5,303 nt of DNA from Caulobacteraceae bacterium (GTDB taxonomy: Bacteria; Pseudomonadota; Alphaproteobacteria; Caulobacterales; Caulobacteraceae), in contig PMOM01000083.1 in NCBI GenBank assembly GCA_003161535.1, positions 766 to 6,068 of the forward strand. The letters run 5' to 3'. The notes under the pieces were generated by a model, which was not told the origin of the DNA, did not search any database, and saw only the letters and a program-made list of their open reading frames with translations. How positions within the stretch are numbered: position 1 is the stretch's first letter; every line of letters starts with the position of its first letter. Of the stretch, positions 1 through 4,938 are shown piece by piece. Position numbers and translations under genes: made by a program.

Positions 1-1
1 C

Positions 2-412
2 GCCATCGCCGCCAAGATCGCCGACATGAAAGGCCGCCGCGCCGCCTTGGGCAAACCGCCGATGATCTTCGGCATGGCCGCCTACGCCATCGTCCGCGAC
101 AGCGAGGCGCAGGCGCGCAAGGAACTGGCCCGCATCACCGACATGGGCGCCACCCCGCCGCCCGGCTTCGCCAACTTCGACCAGTGGCTGTCGGGCACCC
201 AGCTCGAGCGCGAACTGAAGGTCCAGGAATATTCGGTGTCCAATCGCGGCCTGCGCCCAAATCTCGTCGGCACGCCCAGGCAGGTGCGCCAGCGCATCGC
301 CGAATTCGAGCACGCCGGCCTCGACCTCCTGCTGCTGCAGATGAGCCCCCAGGCCGAGGAAATGGAGCGCTTCGCCACCGAGATCATCGCCCCGCTGCGC
401 GCCGCGGCGTAA
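2..412 (+). CDS. LLM-class flavin-dependent oxidoreductase, C-terminal part (5' truncated)
   Basis: The reading frame is open from the window edge to the TAA at 410-412, giving about 136 C-terminal residues; the N-terminal two thirds of a typical 340-380 aa protein lies outside. The segment LVGTPRQVRQRIAEFEHAGL followed by DLLLLQ and a closing EEMERFATEIIAPLR helix is the usual end of the bacterial luciferase-like (SsuD-type) TIM-barrel fold: a 'GTP..V..RI..F...G.D' strand/helix, then the last barrel strand. Family members use reduced FMN and O2 to oxidise small organosulfur or other organic substrates in the cytoplasm. The NFDQWLSGTQLE and YSVSNRGLRP stretches resemble SsuD/sulfone-monooxygenase-like relatives, but the flavin-contacting N-terminal half is not visible, so the substrate cannot be assigned. 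The next gene starts 2 nt downstream, implying co-translation with the enoyl-CoA hydratase. The family call is confident; a more exact name would be a guess. Confidence 0.85.
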   Translation, partial: AIAAKIADMKGRRAALGKPPMIFGMAAYAIVRDSEAQARKELARITDMGATPPPGFANFDQWLSGTQLERELKVQEYSVSNRGLRPNLVGTPRQVRQRIAEFEHAGLDLLLLQMSPQAEEMERFATEIIAPLRAAA

Positions 413-414
413 TC

Positions 415-1200
415 GTGACAGAGCCGCCAACCGTCCACGTCCGCCATGAAGCGCGCGGCGGCGGCCGCGTGGCGTTCGTGACCATCGACAACGCCCGAAA
501 GCTCAACGTCCTGAACGCGTCCCTGATGGCGGCTTTCATCGAGGCCTTCGACACTCTGCGCGGCCAGGACGATCTGCGCGCGGTGGTGCTCACCGGCGCG
601 GGCGAGCGCGCCTTCGTCGGGGGCGCGGACATCGACGAGCTGGCCGCCTTGAAGAGCCCGGATGACGCGCGGGCCTTCATCGGCCTCGTTCACCGCTGCT
701 GCGCGGCAGTGCGCGATCTGCCGGTCCCGGTCATCGCCCGTATCGACGGCTACGCCCTGGGCGCGGGCCTGGAACTGGCGGCGTCGTGCGATCTGCGCGT
801 GGCCAGCGACCGCGCCGTCTTCGGCATGCCGGAGGTCAGGCTCGGCATCCCCTCGGTGGTTGAGGCCGCGCTACTGCCGGGCCTGGTCGGCTGGGCCCGT
901 GCGCGCGAGATGCTGCTGCTGGGCGAGACCTTCGATGCGGCCGCGGCCTTGTCCATGGGCCTGGTGAACGCCGTCGCCCCGCCCGCCGACCTGGACGCCG
1001 CCGTCGAGGCGCGCGTCTCTTCCCTGCTCGCCGCCGAGCCGCGCGCCATCCGCCTGCAGAAGGCCCTCATCCGCCAGTGGGAGGATCTGCCGCTGAAGGA
1101 CGCCATCGCCGCCGGCGCCGACGCCCTGGCCGCCGCTTATCAGACCGACGAGCCGGCTCGCGCCATGGCCGCTTGGCGCGCCTCGCGGCATGCCCGGTGA
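415..1200 (+). CDS. Enoyl-CoA hydratase/isomerase family protein (crotonase fold)
   Basis: This is a 261-aa protein, the usual length for a single-domain crotonase. The GTG at 415 was chosen because homology to the fold starts just after it (VAFVTIDNARKLNVLN, residues 19-34) and it sits 2 nt after the upstream stop; the frame stays open further upstream but there overlaps the oxidoreductase. Oxyanion-hole segments are visible at AFVGGADIDEL (66-76) and GYALGAGLELA (112-122). Glu120 and Glu140 are spaced 20 apart, exactly like the two catalytic glutamates of mitochondrial enoyl-CoA hydratase (Glu144/Glu164), so true hydratase activity on 2-enoyl-CoA is plausible. The GIPSVVEAALLP stretch (144-155) is a recognisable crotonase subgroup feature. 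The enzyme would be cytoplasmic and act in fatty-acid or branched-chain/aromatic acyl-CoA degradation; the actual substrate is unknown. No clear Shine-Dalgarno precedes the GTG, which fits translational coupling to the gene before it. Confidence 0.92.
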   Translation: MTEPPTVHVRHEARGGGRVAFVTIDNARKLNVLNASLMAAFIEAFDTLRGQDDLRAVVLTGAGERAFVGGADIDELAALKSPDDARAFIGLVHRCCAAVRDLPVPVIARIDGYALGAGLELAASCDLRVASDRAVFGMPEVRLGIPSVVEAALLPGLVGWARAREMLLLGETFDAAAALSMGLVNAVAPPADLDAAVEARVSSLLAAEPRAIRLQKALIRQWEDLPLKDAIAAGADALAAAYQTDEPARAMAAWRASRHAR

Positions 1201-1202
1201 GG
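1199..1202 (+). promoter_or_regulatory. Ribosome binding site GAGG overlapping the hydratase stop codon
   Basis: GAGG lies 8 nt before ATG 1211 and shares its first two bases with the TGA stop of the hydratase gene. It supports starting the S41 protein at 1211 (immediately giving a signal peptide) rather than at the in-frame ATG 1190, which lies inside the hydratase gene. Confidence 0.6.
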
Positions 1203-1210
1203 TGTGCTCC

Positions 1211-2482
1211 ATGAAATTTCGGCGACTCTTGGCCGCGCTGTTGCTTGCTCTGGCGCCCATGGCGGTCGTGGCCGATCCGCCCGCCTCCTCGCAGACTCGC
1301 TTCGACGCCGCGGCCCGCGTCGCGGATCTTAATTGGCTCGTCGATCAGATCGACGCGCGCTACGCCTACTTGCCGGACGACCACATTGATCTTGCCAGAT
1401 TGCGCGCGCTCTACCGGCCGCAGGCCGAGGCGGCCACGACCCGCGGAGCCTGGACTCACGTCGTCGAACAGGTGATCGGAGAACTCCACGACCCGCACGC
1501 CACGCTCGGCGTCAATACGCCGTCCTCGCCGAACCTGGTGCCGACGGGCGCCGATCTATGGGCGCGAATGCGGCCCGGGTCCGCGGTGCTGACCGAGGTG
1601 CGCCCCTTTAGTCCGGCGTCCGCGGCGGGCCTCAGGGCGGGAGACGTCGTCCTGTCCATCGCCGGCATTCCGGTGGCCAAGGCCGTCGCATCGGCCATGC
1701 CCAAGGCGCTGACGGGGCCCGATCCGCGAGCGGCGGACGTCACGCTGCGGACCCTTCTTGCCGGTACGCATGACGCTCCGCGCCGCATCGCCTTGCGCGA
1801 CGCGAGCGGCCAAGTCCGAACCGTCGCGCTGGCGCCCTACGACACCCCCGATTCCGCCGCGCCGGTGACATGGCGACGTCTTGACGCCGTCACCGGCTAC
1901 ATCCGCATCGAAAACAGCCTCGGCGATACGGCCACGGTGGCGGCCTTCGACAAGGCCCTGGAAGATCTGCGCGGCGCCAGGGCTCTGATCCTCGATCTGC
2001 GCGATACGCCCAGCGGCGGCGACAGCGACGTGGCCGAACCCATCATCGGGCGCTTCATCGCCAGGCCCGCCGCCTATCAGCGGGTCTTTGACCCCGCCCC
2101 CGGCAAACGCTTCCCGAAGGATTCATGGTTGAAGACTGTCCAGCCTCGCGGACCCTTCACCGCGCGGGCCAGGCTGGTCGTGCTGGTGGATCACTGGACG
2201 GGCAGCATGGGCGAAGGGATGGCGGTTGGCTTCGACGCCCTGCATCGGGCGACCATCGTGGGCGCGCCCATGGCCGGGCTGCGTGGCGGCACGAGTGAAT
2301 TTGTCCTGCCGCGCACCGCCATCCCGGTGCATTTGCCGACCGAGCGCCTGTACCATGTGGACGGACGTCCCCGGGAAGACTTCGTCCCGCCGGTAAGCGT
2401 CGATCTGGCCAGGATGACTGGAAGCGATCCCATTCTCGCGCGCGGCCGGGCGGTCCTGCGCGCGGCGCCGGCAGCGCGTTGA
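1211..2482 (+). CDS. Exported S41-family peptidase-like protein (PDZ + TSPc) without the canonical catalytic Lys
   Basis: This is a 423-aa protein. It begins with a Sec signal peptide (MKFRRLLAALLLALAPMAVVA, cleavage probably after VVA at about residue 21), so it is periplasmic or secreted. Residues about 22-115 form the N-terminal S41 helper region, with the LHDPHATLG motif typical of S41/IRBP-like proteins. Residues about 118-175 form a PDZ domain (SPASAAGLRAGDVVLSIAGI). Residues about 225-410 form the tail-specific-protease core (GYIRIENSLGD, ALILDLRDTPSGG, VVLVDHWTGSMGEG). Ser332 in GSMGE aligns with the Prc/CtpA nucleophile. At +25, where the general-base Lys belongs, there is Leu357, followed by Arg358 (GAPMAGLRGG instead of TFGKG). 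The tricorn-type His in 'YIHI' is also replaced, by Arg232. Glu in GRPREDFVPP near the end could match the tricorn Glu. The protein may therefore use a divergent mechanism or be a non-catalytic binding protein. It follows the hydratase by 10 nt, so it is probably in the same operon. Family assignment is confident; activity is uncertain. Confidence 0.85.
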   Translation: MKFRRLLAALLLALAPMAVVADPPASSQTRFDAAARVADLNWLVDQIDARYAYLPDDHIDLARLRALYRPQAEAATTRGAWTHVVEQVIGELHDPHATLGVNTPSSPNLVPTGADLWARMRPGSAVLTEVRPFSPASAAGLRAGDVVLSIAGIPVAKAVASAMPKALTGPDPRAADVTLRTLLAGTHDAPRRIALRDASGQVRTVALAPYDTPDSAAPVTWRRLDAVTGYIRIENSLGDTATVAAFDKALEDLRGARALILDLRDTPSGGDSDVAEPIIGRFIARPAAYQRVFDPAPGKRFPKDSWLKTVQPRGPFTARARLVVLVDHWTGSMGEGMAVGFDALHRATIVGAPMAGLRGGTSEFVLPRTAIPVHLPTERLYHVDGRPREDFVPPVSVDLARMTGSDPILARGRAVLRAAPAAR

Positions 2483-2599
2483 TCGCGTGCGTGGAATTGC
2501 AACCGGACTCTTAGGCTGGGGAGTCTCGGGAAAAGGGCGTAAGCTAGACGCCAGAGAGCGCGCCGGACCTTCGATGCGCTCCTCGGTGGGGACGAAAGC
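2483..2599 (+). other. Intergenic region between the S41 gene and the TPR array
   Basis: These 117 nt contain no open frame that I can support. They hold the conserved dyad block (2502-2545), a further 42 nt of unremarkable sequence, and a GGGGA Shine-Dalgarno-like stretch (2588-2592), 7 nt before ATG 2600. This is the largest gap in the window and the natural place for a promoter serving the first part of the TPR array. Confidence 0.6.
2502..2545 (+). promoter_or_regulatory. Conserved upstream block A (dyad GACTC-N10-GAGTC, then GGCGTAAGCT), putative promoter/operator
   Basis: This stretch is a diverged copy of 4295-4339: by eye about 36 of 45 aligned positions match with one single-base gap. 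It carries GACTC (2506-2510) and GAGTC (2521-2525) around a 10-nt loop, and ends in GGCGTAAGCT, which is identical in both copies. In both places it lies between a preceding stop codon and a TPR gene start (54 nt between block end and ATG here, 35 nt at copy B). Non-coding conservation at equivalent positions suggests a function such as promoter, operator or 5'-UTR element. No standard -35/-10 pair can be named with confidence: GCTAGACG just at and after the block is only a partial match to the Caulobacter -10 GCTANAWC and is not kept in copy B. Confidence 0.45.
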
Positions 2600-3118
2600 A
2601 TGCGTGGACTTTTGATCGGATTGGCCCTGGCGCTGGTCGGGCCGGCCGCCTGGGCGCAGACGCAGCAGCAGCGCGACTGGTGCGACAGTCCCACGGCCAC
2701 GGATGACCAGACGATCGACGGCTGCACCGCGCAGATCCAATCGGGCCGGGCGACGACGGCGAACCAGGCTATAGAGTACTACAATCGCGCCTACGCCTAT
2801 GACAACAAAGCCCTCTACGATCAGGCCCTGGCCGATTACAATCAGTCGATCGCGCTCAACCCCAACTCCGCTGACACCTACCACAATCGTGGCGTCAGCT
2901 ATCGCCACAAGGGTCTCTACGACCTGGCCATCGCCGATTTCACCCGGGCGATCGCGCTCAAGCCCGATTATCCGCTGGCCTACAAAAACCGCGGCCTCGC
3001 CTATGAAAACAAGGGCTTTCACGATCCGGCCATCGCCGACTACCGCGCCGCGCTGAATCTCGATCCGAACATGCAGGCGGCGCGAGACGGGCTGACGCGC
3101 CTGGGCGCCACGCCCTAG
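2600..3118 (+). CDS. Exported TPR protein, array copy 1 (3 TPR units)
   Basis: This 172-aa protein starts at ATG 2600, 7 nt after a GGGGA ribosome-binding stretch. Residues 1-19 are a Sec signal peptide (MRGLLIGLALALVGPAAWA) with an AxA cleavage site, so the mature form begins QTQQQRDWC and should be periplasmic or secreted. Cys28 and Cys42 flank an acidic TATDDQTIDG segment and could form a disulfide. Three 34-residue TPR units follow (57-90, 91-124, 125-158), with the pattern Y4, N6-R7, G8, Y11, G15, A20, Y/F24, P32. A 14-residue capping tail ends in LGATP. TPR solenoids usually bind other proteins; no enzymatic domain is present and the partner is unknown. Compared with its siblings it has exceptions such as Ala for Gly in the first unit (NRAYAYDNKA) and Gln45 in place of Leu. 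It is probably the first gene of a unit with the next two copies. Confidence 0.9.
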   Translation: MRGLLIGLALALVGPAAWAQTQQQRDWCDSPTATDDQTIDGCTAQIQSGRATTANQAIEYYNRAYAYDNKALYDQALADYNQSIALNPNSADTYHNRGVSYRHKGLYDLAIADFTRAIALKPDYPLAYKNRGLAYENKGFHDPAIADYRAALNLDPNMQAARDGLTRLGATP

Positions 3119-3128
3119 GGCGGTCCAG

Positions 3129-3168
3129 GCCGATCGGCGGCCACTCACCAGGGAAGGCAGGCAAAGAC
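3129..3168 (+). repeat. Spacer repeat, copy 1 (before TPR copy 2)
   Basis: The right-hand part of the 50-nt spacer between TPR copies 1 and 2 resembles the spacer before copy 5 (4904-4938). Both contain a CACTCACCA / CATTCACCA core, then a GAAGG purine run and a GC(A/G)AAGAC-ATG junction. The purine run is the probable ribosome binding site (GGGAAGG 3151-3157, or AGG 3159-3161). The similarity supports duplication of a two-gene unit (copies 1-2 and 4-5) including its spacer. Confidence 0.45.
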
Positions 3169-3816
3169 ATGCGCGGAATTTGGATCGGGTTGGCCCTGGC
3201 GCTGGTTTCGGGCCCGGCCATGGCTCAGACCCAGCAGCAGCACGACTGGTGCTTCAGTCCCACGGCGACGGATGATCAGACGATCGACGGCTGCACGGCG
3301 CTGATCGGCTCGGGCCGGCAGACGACGGTGGGCCAGGCCGCCGCCTACGACGCTCGCGCCTTTGCCTATGACAACAAGGGCCTCTACGACCAGGTCATCG
3401 CCGACGAAAACCAGTCGCTGGCGTTGAACCCCAATTCCGCCAACGCATACAATGATCGCGGCAGCGCCTATTACCACAAGGGGCTCTACGACCAGGCCAT
3501 CGCCGATTTCACCCGCTCGATCGGGCTCAAGCCCGATACCGCCGGCGCCTACAACAACAACGGCAACGCGTTCGCCTATAGCAATCGCGGCGACGCCTAT
3601 CGCCTCAAGGGCCTCTACGACCAAGCCATCGTCGATTACAGCCAATCGATCGCGCTCAAGGCCGACTTCACCCAGGCCTACACCGGCCGCGCGGCGGCCT
3701 ATGAGAACAAGGGCCTGCGCGACCAGGCGGTCGCCGACTACCGCGCCGCGCTTAAGATTGACCCGACCTCGCAGCGCGCCAAGGACGGTCTGACGCACCT
3801 GGGCGCCACGCCTTAA
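3169..3816 (+). CDS. Exported TPR protein, array copy 2 (4 TPR units, one enlarged)
   Basis: At 215 aa this is the longest array member seen. The signal peptide is MRGIWIGLALALVSGPAMA (1-19), followed by QTQQQHDWC and the same Cys28/Cys42 pair. TPR units lie at 57-90, 91-124, 125-167 and 168-201, then the 14-residue tail ending in LGATP. The 43-residue excess over the 172-aa form is exactly one 34-residue TPR plus 9 residues. The nine extra residues are explained by a tandem duplication of the helix-A start in unit 3 (127-135 AYNNNGNAF, 136-144 AYSNRGDAY). The second copy fits the TPR consensus better. The unit-3 insertion could bulge out of the solenoid. It follows copy 1 by 50 nt with no sign of a terminator, so co-transcription is likely. 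Location is periplasmic or secreted; function and partner are unknown. Confidence 0.9.
   Translation: MRGIWIGLALALVSGPAMAQTQQQHDWCFSPTATDDQTIDGCTALIGSGRQTTVGQAAAYDARAFAYDNKGLYDQVIADENQSLALNPNSANAYNDRGSAYYHKGLYDQAIADFTRSIGLKPDTAGAYNNNGNAFAYSNRGDAYRLKGLYDQAIVDYSQSIALKADFTQAYTGRAAAYENKGLRDQAVADYRAALKIDPTSQRAKDGLTHLGATP
3547..3600 (+). repeat. 27-bp tandem duplication inside TPR copy 2
   Basis: Two adjacent in-frame 27-bp units (3547-3573 and 3574-3600) encode AYNNNGNAF and AYSNRGDAY. Both begin GCCTA and keep the Ala-Tyr-x-Asn-x-Gly-x-Ala-aromatic pattern, i.e. the first nine residues from position 3 of a TPR. No other array member has the extra nine residues. Confidence 0.7.
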
Positions 3817-3863
3817 GGATCGGCCGAGCCCCGCGTCGCCGCGCCTCGCGCTATGCGGTCAAG

Positions 3864-3868
3864 AAAGG
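3864..3868 (+). promoter_or_regulatory. Ribosome binding site AAAGG deciding the start of TPR copy 3
   Basis: AAAGG ends 8 nt before ATG 3877. The in-frame ATG at 3853 would add eight residues (MRSRKAQS) and has no comparable purine run at the right distance. ATG 3877 also aligns exactly with the MRG start of every sibling. Confidence 0.6.
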
Positions 3869-3876
3869 CCCAGAGC

Positions 3877-4293
3877 ATGCGTGGACGTCTGACCGGATTG
3901 GCCCTGGCGCTGGCCGCGACGGCCGCCCTGGCGCAGACGCAACAGCAGCGCGATTGGTGCTTTGCCCCCGGCCCCACCAACGGTCAGGCGATCGAGGGTT
4001 GCACCGCGCTCATCGAGTCGGCGCGCGAGACGTCGGCCAGCAAGGCCGCTGCCTACCACCATCGCGGCTTCGCCTATGAGAGGGAGGGCTGGCTCGCCTG
4101 GGCCATCGCAGACTACACGGCGGCCATCGCGCTCAAGCCCGACAACGCCGGCCCTTACGACAATCGCGCCGCCGCCTATGAAAAAAGGGGCCTGCGCGAT
4201 GCCGCCGTCGCCGACTACCGTGCGGCGCTGAAGATCAATCCCAACCTGGACATGCCCAGGGCGGGGCTAAAACGCCTCGGCGCTACGCCCTAG
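3877..4293 (+). CDS. Exported TPR protein, array copy 3 (2 TPR units)
   Basis: This 138-aa protein is the shortest member, exactly 34 residues shorter than the 172-aa copies. The signal peptide is MRGRLTGLALALAATAALA, followed by QTQQQRDWC with Cys28 and Cys42 in the same positions. The segment between the cysteines is altered (FAPGPTNGQAIEG instead of the acidic TATDDQTIDG). Only two TPR units are present (57-90, 91-124), then the tail DMPRAGLKRLGATP. The first unit looks hybrid: it starts like a first repeat (AAAYHHRGFAYE) and ends like a middle repeat (AIADYTAAIALKPD), which fits loss of one unit by in-frame recombination between neighbouring repeats. GWLAWAIADY replaces the usual GLYDQAIADY. 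This is the most diverged of the five but shows no frameshift or stop, so it is probably functional. It sits 60 nt after copy 2 and ends one base before conserved block B. Confidence 0.9.
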   Translation: MRGRLTGLALALAATAALAQTQQQRDWCFAPGPTNGQAIEGCTALIESARETSASKAAAYHHRGFAYEREGWLAWAIADYTAAIALKPDNAGPYDNRAAAYEKRGLRDAAVADYRAALKINPNLDMPRAGLKRLGATP

Positions 4294-4294
4294 G

Positions 4295-4339
4295 ACCGGA
4301 CTCTCGGACTGTGGAGTCCCAAGGAAAGTGGCGTAAGCT
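4295..4339 (+). promoter_or_regulatory. Conserved upstream block B (perfect 6-bp dyad GGACTC-N10-GAGTCC), putative promoter/operator
   Basis: This is the second copy of the block at 2502-2545. GGACTC (4298-4303) and GAGTCC (4314-4319) pair perfectly with a 10-nt loop. The outermost pair is G-C here and G-T in block A, so pairing is preserved, as in a transcribed hairpin. GGCGTAAGCT closes the block as in copy A. It begins one base after the stop region of TPR copy 3 and ends 35 nt before ATG 4375. No T-tract follows the stem, so it does not look like a standard intrinsic terminator on the + strand. The exact role is inferred; the conservation is directly visible. Confidence 0.45.
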
Positions 4340-4374
4340 GGTCACCGGCTACGGCGGTCAACGGAGGGGGAGCA

Positions 4375-4893
4375 ATGCGTGGAATCTTGATCGGATTGGC
4401 CCTGGCGCTGGTCGCGCCGGCCGCCTGGGCCCAGACGCAGCAGCAGCGCGACTGGTGCTATAGCCCCACGGCCACCGACGATCAGACCGTCGACGGCTGC
4501 ACGGCGCTGATCCAGTCGGGGCGGCAGACGACGACGAACCAGGCCGCAGCCTACCACAATCGTGGGTACGCCTATGAAAACAAAGGCCTCTACGACCAGG
4601 CCATCGCCGACGACACTCAGTCGCTGGCCTTGAACCCCAATTCCGCCTACGCCTACAACGATCGCGGCTTGGCCTATGACGGCAAACACCTCTACGACCG
4701 GGCCATCGCCGATTACACCCGCTCGATCGCGCTCAAGCCCGATTATGCCGCCGCCTACAACAATCGCGGTAGCGCCTATGAAAAGAAGGGCCTCCGCGAC
4801 CCAGCCGTCGCCGACTACCGCGCATCGCTGAGGTTGAATCCGAACCAGAATATGCCGCGCGAGGGCCTCACGCGTCTGGGCGCCACGCCCTAG
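4375..4893 (+). CDS. Exported TPR protein, array copy 4 (3 TPR units)
   Basis: This 172-aa protein has the best ribosome binding site in the window, GGAGG at 4363-4367, 7 nt before ATG 4375. The signal peptide is MRGILIGLALALVAPAAWA (1-19), then QTQQQRDWC; Cys28 and Cys42 are conserved. Three TPR units lie at 57-90, 91-124 and 125-158, followed by a tail ending in LGATP. It is the same length as copy 1 and aligns with it without gaps: 2 of 28 residues differ in the signal peptide/DWC part, but by eye 43 of 144 differ in the rest. From codon 5 to Cys28 the DNA of copies 1 and 4 differs at only 2 of 72 positions. It is preceded by block B, so it probably opens a second transcription unit. Likely a periplasmic or secreted protein-binding scaffold; the partner is unknown. 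Confidence 0.9.
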   Translation: MRGILIGLALALVAPAAWAQTQQQRDWCYSPTATDDQTVDGCTALIQSGRQTTTNQAAAYHNRGYAYENKGLYDQAIADDTQSLALNPNSAYAYNDRGLAYDGKHLYDRAIADYTRSIALKPDYAAAYNNRGSAYEKKGLRDPAVADYRASLRLNPNQNMPREGLTRLGATP

Positions 4894-4903
4894 CGCGAGC
4901 CCG

Positions 4904-4938
4904 GCCGGGCGGACATTCACCATGAAGGGGGCGAAGAC
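4904..4938 (+). repeat. Spacer repeat, copy 2 (before TPR copy 5)
   Basis: This is part of the 45-nt spacer between copies 4 and 5 and matches the spacer before copy 2 (3129-3168) in its CATTCACCA core and GCGAAGAC-ATG junction. GAAGGGGG at 4924-4931 is a good ribosome binding site, 7 nt before ATG 4939. The ATG at 4922 is out of frame with the TPR gene and not supported. Confidence 0.45.

Noticed and set aside
184..414. Upstream extension of the enoyl-CoA hydratase frame
   Set aside because: The extra residues overlap the well-supported oxidoreductase frame and are arginine/proline-rich with no crotonase similarity; GTG 415 gives the normal family length.
1190..1210. ATG 1190 as start of the S41 protein
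   Set aside because: It lies inside the hydratase gene and would place MPGEVCS before a clean signal peptide; ATG 1211 has GAGG at 8 nt spacing.
2505..2545. ECF-sigma promoter (GGAAC-N16/17-CGTT type) in blocks A and B
   Set aside because: GGAGT and CGTAA are present, but the spacing is 13-14 nt and differs between the two blocks, so a named sigma-factor class cannot be supported.
2600..2683. TPR proteins as lipoproteins
   Set aside because: Cys28 lies nine residues after the AxA cleavage site and there is no lipobox; a standard signal peptidase I site is the better reading.
2123..3148. Long minus-strand open frames across the TPR array (also 3145-3798 and 4342-5151), with repeated VVIGxGLVVEALVVIG-like protein
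   Set aside because: They are antisense shadows: their repeats mirror the codons of the + strand TPR units, starts and ends do not correspond between copies, and no ribosome binding sites or signal peptides support them. High GC content makes such open antisense frames common.
3853..3876. ATG 3853 as start of TPR copy 3
   Set aside because: All siblings start at the MRG position (ATG 3877), which has AAAGG at good spacing; the earlier ATG adds a charged segment that would weaken the signal peptide pattern.
4298..4319. Intrinsic transcription terminator after TPR copy 3
   Set aside because: The stem is only 6 bp with a 10-nt loop and is followed by C/A/G-rich sequence, not a T-tract. Conservation ahead of two gene starts fits a regulatory element better.
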